Made by a program: the position numbers and the translations under genes | Part shown: positions 62,312 to 64,000 of the stretch, piece after piece | Layout: the number at the start of each line of letters is the position of its first letter | How positions within the stretch are numbered: the first letter of the stretch is position 1 | Source of the DNA: Oceaniferula flava | GTDB lineage: Bacteria > Verrucomicrobiota > Verrucomicrobiia > Verrucomicrobiales > Akkermansiaceae | Length of the DNA: 64,000 nucleotides | Reading direction: 5' to 3' | Assembly (NCBI RefSeq): GCF_016811075.1 | Contig: NZ_JAFBGL010000001.1 | Location: 496,001-560,000, forward strand | The notes under the pieces: model-generated | The model's database searches: none | The model's input: the letters and a program-made list of their open reading frames with translations, nothing else | Told to the model about the DNA's origin: nothing

Positions 62312-63418
62312 TTAGAAGAGGGTGGTAGGATCGACCACTTCGATGTCGTGCGCATGGCCCACTTCCGCATGAGTGACATGGCCTTTCATACAGTTGATGC
62401 CGCCGAGTAGTTCTTTGCGTGATTCACAGGCAGCTTGCACGCCCATTTCAGCAATCATCATCGTCCAGCGCTGGGTGGTGTTGTTGAGTGCTTGGGTGGC
62501 TGTGCGGGCGTAGGCACCCGGCATGTTGGCCACGCAGTAGTGCAGCACACCTTCTTCCACGTAAGTGGGGTCGTCGTGGGTGGTGGGGCGGGTTGTTTCC
62601 GCACAACCACCTTGGTCCACTGCGATGTCCACCAAGACACTGCCTGGCTGCATCATCTTCAGCATTTCACGGGTGATCAATTTCGGTGCCTTGGCGCCGG
62701 GAACAAGCACGGCACCAATCACCAGGTCGACGCGCGGTAACAGGTCGGCCAGGTTAGCTTCGTTGGAATACACGGTGTGGGCGCCTTCCATGGTGATATC
62801 GAGGAATCTCATGCGATCGAAATCAACTTCCAAAATAGAAACGTCTGCGCCGATGCCGGTGGCAACCCGCGCGGCATTGACCCCGGCGGTTCCGCCACCA
62901 ATCACCACGACACGACCAGGAGCCACGCCGGGCACACCGCCAAGCAGGGTGCCGCGTCCTCCACGGTGTTTGGCCAGGTGGTAGCTACCGACGATGGCCG
63001 ACATGCGACCTGCGATCTCACTCATGGGCTCCAAAAGTGGCAGTCTGCCGTTGATCTCAACGGTTTCGTAAGCAATCGCCGTGCAACCGGTCGCGGCCAG
63101 GCTCTCGGTGAGTTCCTTGTCGGCCGCCAGGTGCAGGTAAGTGAAGAGGGTGTGCTTTTCGTTGAGCATAGCCACTTCGCTGGCCTGAGGTTCTTTTACT
63201 TTAACAATGAGTTCTGCCTCAGCAAACACGCCCTCGGCGGTGTCCACCATTTCAGCTCCCACCGCTTGGTAAAGTTCGTCCGGATAGCTTGCGCCAGCTC
63301 CGGCATTCTTCTGCACCAGAACCCGGTGCCCCCGGCGCACAAGTTCAGCTACGGAAGAGGGAATCATCGAGACGCGGTGCTCTTGATTTTTAATTTCTTT
63401 GGGAATGCCAATGATCAT
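62312..63418 (-). CDS. ald: Alanine dehydrogenase
   Basis: 368 aa NAD-dependent enzyme converting L-alanine to pyruvate and ammonium. Signatures are GIPKEIKNQEHRVSMIP (substrate Arg), IVKVKEPQ with the catalytic Lys, TYLHLAADKEL with the catalytic His, VVIGGGTAGVNAARVATG (Rossmann loop) and VLVDIAVDQGGCAETTRPT with the catalytic Asp. The length equals the standard. A good promoter stands upstream and a terminator downstream, so it is a single-gene unit. The start ATG is 63416-63418. Confidence 0.97.
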   Translation of the reverse strand: MIIGIPKEIKNQEHRVSMIPSSVAELVRRGHRVLVQKNAGAGASYPDELYQAVGAEMVDTAEGVFAEAELIVKVKEPQASEVAMLNEKHTLFTYLHLAADKELTESLAATGCTAIAYETVEINGRLPLLEPMSEIAGRMSAIVGSYHLAKHRGGRGTLLGGVPGVAPGRVVVIGGGTAGVNAARVATGIGADVSILEVDFDRMRFLDITMEGAHTVYSNEANLADLLPRVDLVIGAVLVPGAKAPKLITREMLKMMQPGSVLVDIAVDQGGCAETTRPTTHDDPTYVEEGVLHYCVANMPGAYARTATQALNNTTQRWTMMIAEMGVQAACESRKELLGGINCMKGHVTHAEVGHAHDIEVVDPTTLF

Positions 63419-63490
63419 GCGCGGAACATATTGCTAGCCCTCGAAAATTTGCCAGTGTTATTTCTTCCGTTTGAGGGTCTAAAAATAGCC

Positions 63491-63519
63491 ATTATATTTT
63501 GCATCAAAAAAACTTGCAA
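63491..63519 (-). promoter_or_regulatory. Promoter of ald
   Basis: Minus strand: -35 TTGCAA (63514-63519), a 17-bp spacer and -10 TATAAT (63491-63496), a near-consensus sigma-70 promoter. The expected transcription start is near 63484, giving a leader of about 65 nt before the ald ATG. Confidence 0.65.
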
Positions 63520-63604
63520 TGAAGCCGGAAATAGAAATACTCGCGCCGCTTTCGGCACCTGCCGACCGCAGCCGACTTCCCACCGGAGGTCGCAACAATC
63601 AATC

Positions 63605-63680
63605 GCCGGTTTAGCTCAGTTGGTAGAGCAACTGATTTGTAATCAGTAGGTCAACGGTTCGAGTCCGTTAACCGGCTCCA
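63605..63680 (+). tRNA. tRNA-Thr (anticodon TGT)
   Basis: 76 nt including an encoded CCA. Acceptor GCCGGTT pairs with AACCGGC, D-arm AGCTCAGTTGGTAGAGC, anticodon stem CTGAT/ATCAG with loop TTGTA-type containing TGT (reads ACA), T-arm ACGGTTCGAGTCCGT. Divergent from ald. A terminator follows at once. Confidence 0.95.
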
Positions 63681-63684
63681 TTTC

Positions 63685-63716
63685 TAAAAAGCCCCTCAAC
63701 ACGAGGGGCTTTTTTG
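63685..63716 (+). terminator. Terminator after tRNA-Thr (possibly bidirectional)
   Basis: AAAAAGCCCCTC and GAGGGGCTTTTT form a strong stem around a 5-nt loop, with six Ts and GTTG after it on the plus strand. The A-run on the left makes a Ts-after-stem layout on the minus strand too, so it may also close the gene ending at 63829. Confidence 0.88.
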
Positions 63717-63828
63717 TTGTCGGGTAATGGGGCCGAACGCAGTTTGAAGGCCTCCCCGGGCATCGGTGAACCCGGAAAGGGTGTTTTCGAAATGTTGGTA
63801 GTTGGACATGGGATGAGTGAATGGGAGG

Positions 63829-64000
63829 CTAGGCTAATCGGCATTGACGCCATTCGAGGGCTTCGGGCAGGGGATGGTAGGCTGTTTCCTTGGGAAGGAT
63901 GAGTGGTCGGTTTGATAGGGCGATGAGATCCCTTTCTCCGGCTTGACGAGAATCCAGTGATTCACTCACCAGCCAGTGAAAATCAGGTCCGGGAGCAATC
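63829..64000 (-). CDS. C-terminal end of an unknown minus-strand gene (cut by window edge)
   Basis: About 57 codons enter from the right edge and end at TAG 63829-63831. The readable part, FHWLVSESLDSRQAGERDLIA followed by a Pro/Leu-rich stretch and EALEWRQCRLA, looks like a plausible protein end, but it is too short to assign. The next terminator-like hairpin (63685-63716) is about 110 bp downstream. The call rests only on the open frame and amino-acid make-up. Confidence 0.45.
   Translation of the reverse strand, partial: IAPGPDFHWLVSESLDSRQAGERDLIALSNRPLILPKETAYHPLPEALEWRQCRLA

Overview
The window is a 64 kb stretch of a moderately GC-rich bacterial chromosome. Gene content points to the Verrucomicrobiota, probably an Akkermansiaceae/Verrucomicrobiales relative. 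The clues are inference from gene families: many secreted or membrane-anchored repeat proteins, a DUF4175-like protein with a Gly/Gln-rich partner, weak or absent Shine-Dalgarno sites, and helical-repeat proteins of the verrucomicrobial type. No phage, transposon, CRISPR array or rRNA operon was seen.

Layout. 1-948 is the N-terminal part of selB (selenocysteine elongation factor), cut by the window edge. 1243-10193 is a minus-strand operon of six uncharacterised envelope proteins. It holds three paralogues that combine 'NGD' beta-repeats with a jellyroll, a squalene-cyclase-fold protein, a Gly/Gln-rich secreted protein, and a 932-aa membrane/coiled-coil protein. 10602-12023 is a cystathionine gamma-synthase of the type best known from fungi. 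12418-14746 holds a small integrase-arm-like protein and a UvrD/PcrA/Rep helicase. 15492-22504 is a minus-strand heavy-metal RND efflux operon with a Cys/His-rich first gene and a His-rich lipoprotein last gene. 22753-25793 has TPR and anchor proteins plus rplS. 25990-31833 carries both aconitases, acnA and acnB. 31914-40627 is mostly uncharacterised secreted or membrane proteins, with metF, a YlbF-family protein and a six-EF-hand protein among them. 40632-42874 is gltX-aroE with overlapping stop and start. 42988-47175 has a helical-repeat protein, a DAACS symporter and a Tat-exported M15-type peptidase.

47176-48770 is a conspicuously AT-rich patch with two small secreted Cys-motif proteins, one apparently frameshifted, ending next to tRNA-Val. 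48961-52644 is ppk1 with a Ppx/GppA homologue whose active-site motifs look degenerate. 52973-54464 is rpoZ-smpB-birA. 54609-62186 mixes housekeeping genes (holB, a dCMP-deaminase-like gene, nadD, rsmB, ctaA) with a thioredoxin-fold protein, a Tat-exported phosphoesterase, a TPR protein and a 44-aa membrane protein next to nadD. 62312-63680 is ald and tRNA-Thr, followed by the C-terminal end of an unknown minus-strand gene.

How the parts work together. Central metabolism is represented by the two aconitases, alanine dehydrogenase, MetF, AroE and cystathionine synthase. Information processing is represented by GltX, rplS, RpoZ, SmpB, HolB, RsmB, SelB and two tRNAs. Heme A synthase implies an aa3-type oxidase. 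The two most system-like blocks are the envelope operon at 1-10 kb and the metal-efflux operon at 15-22.5 kb. Several minus-strand terminators share the same T7-GTG tail. All functions are assigned from recognisable motifs by eye; no database search was run.
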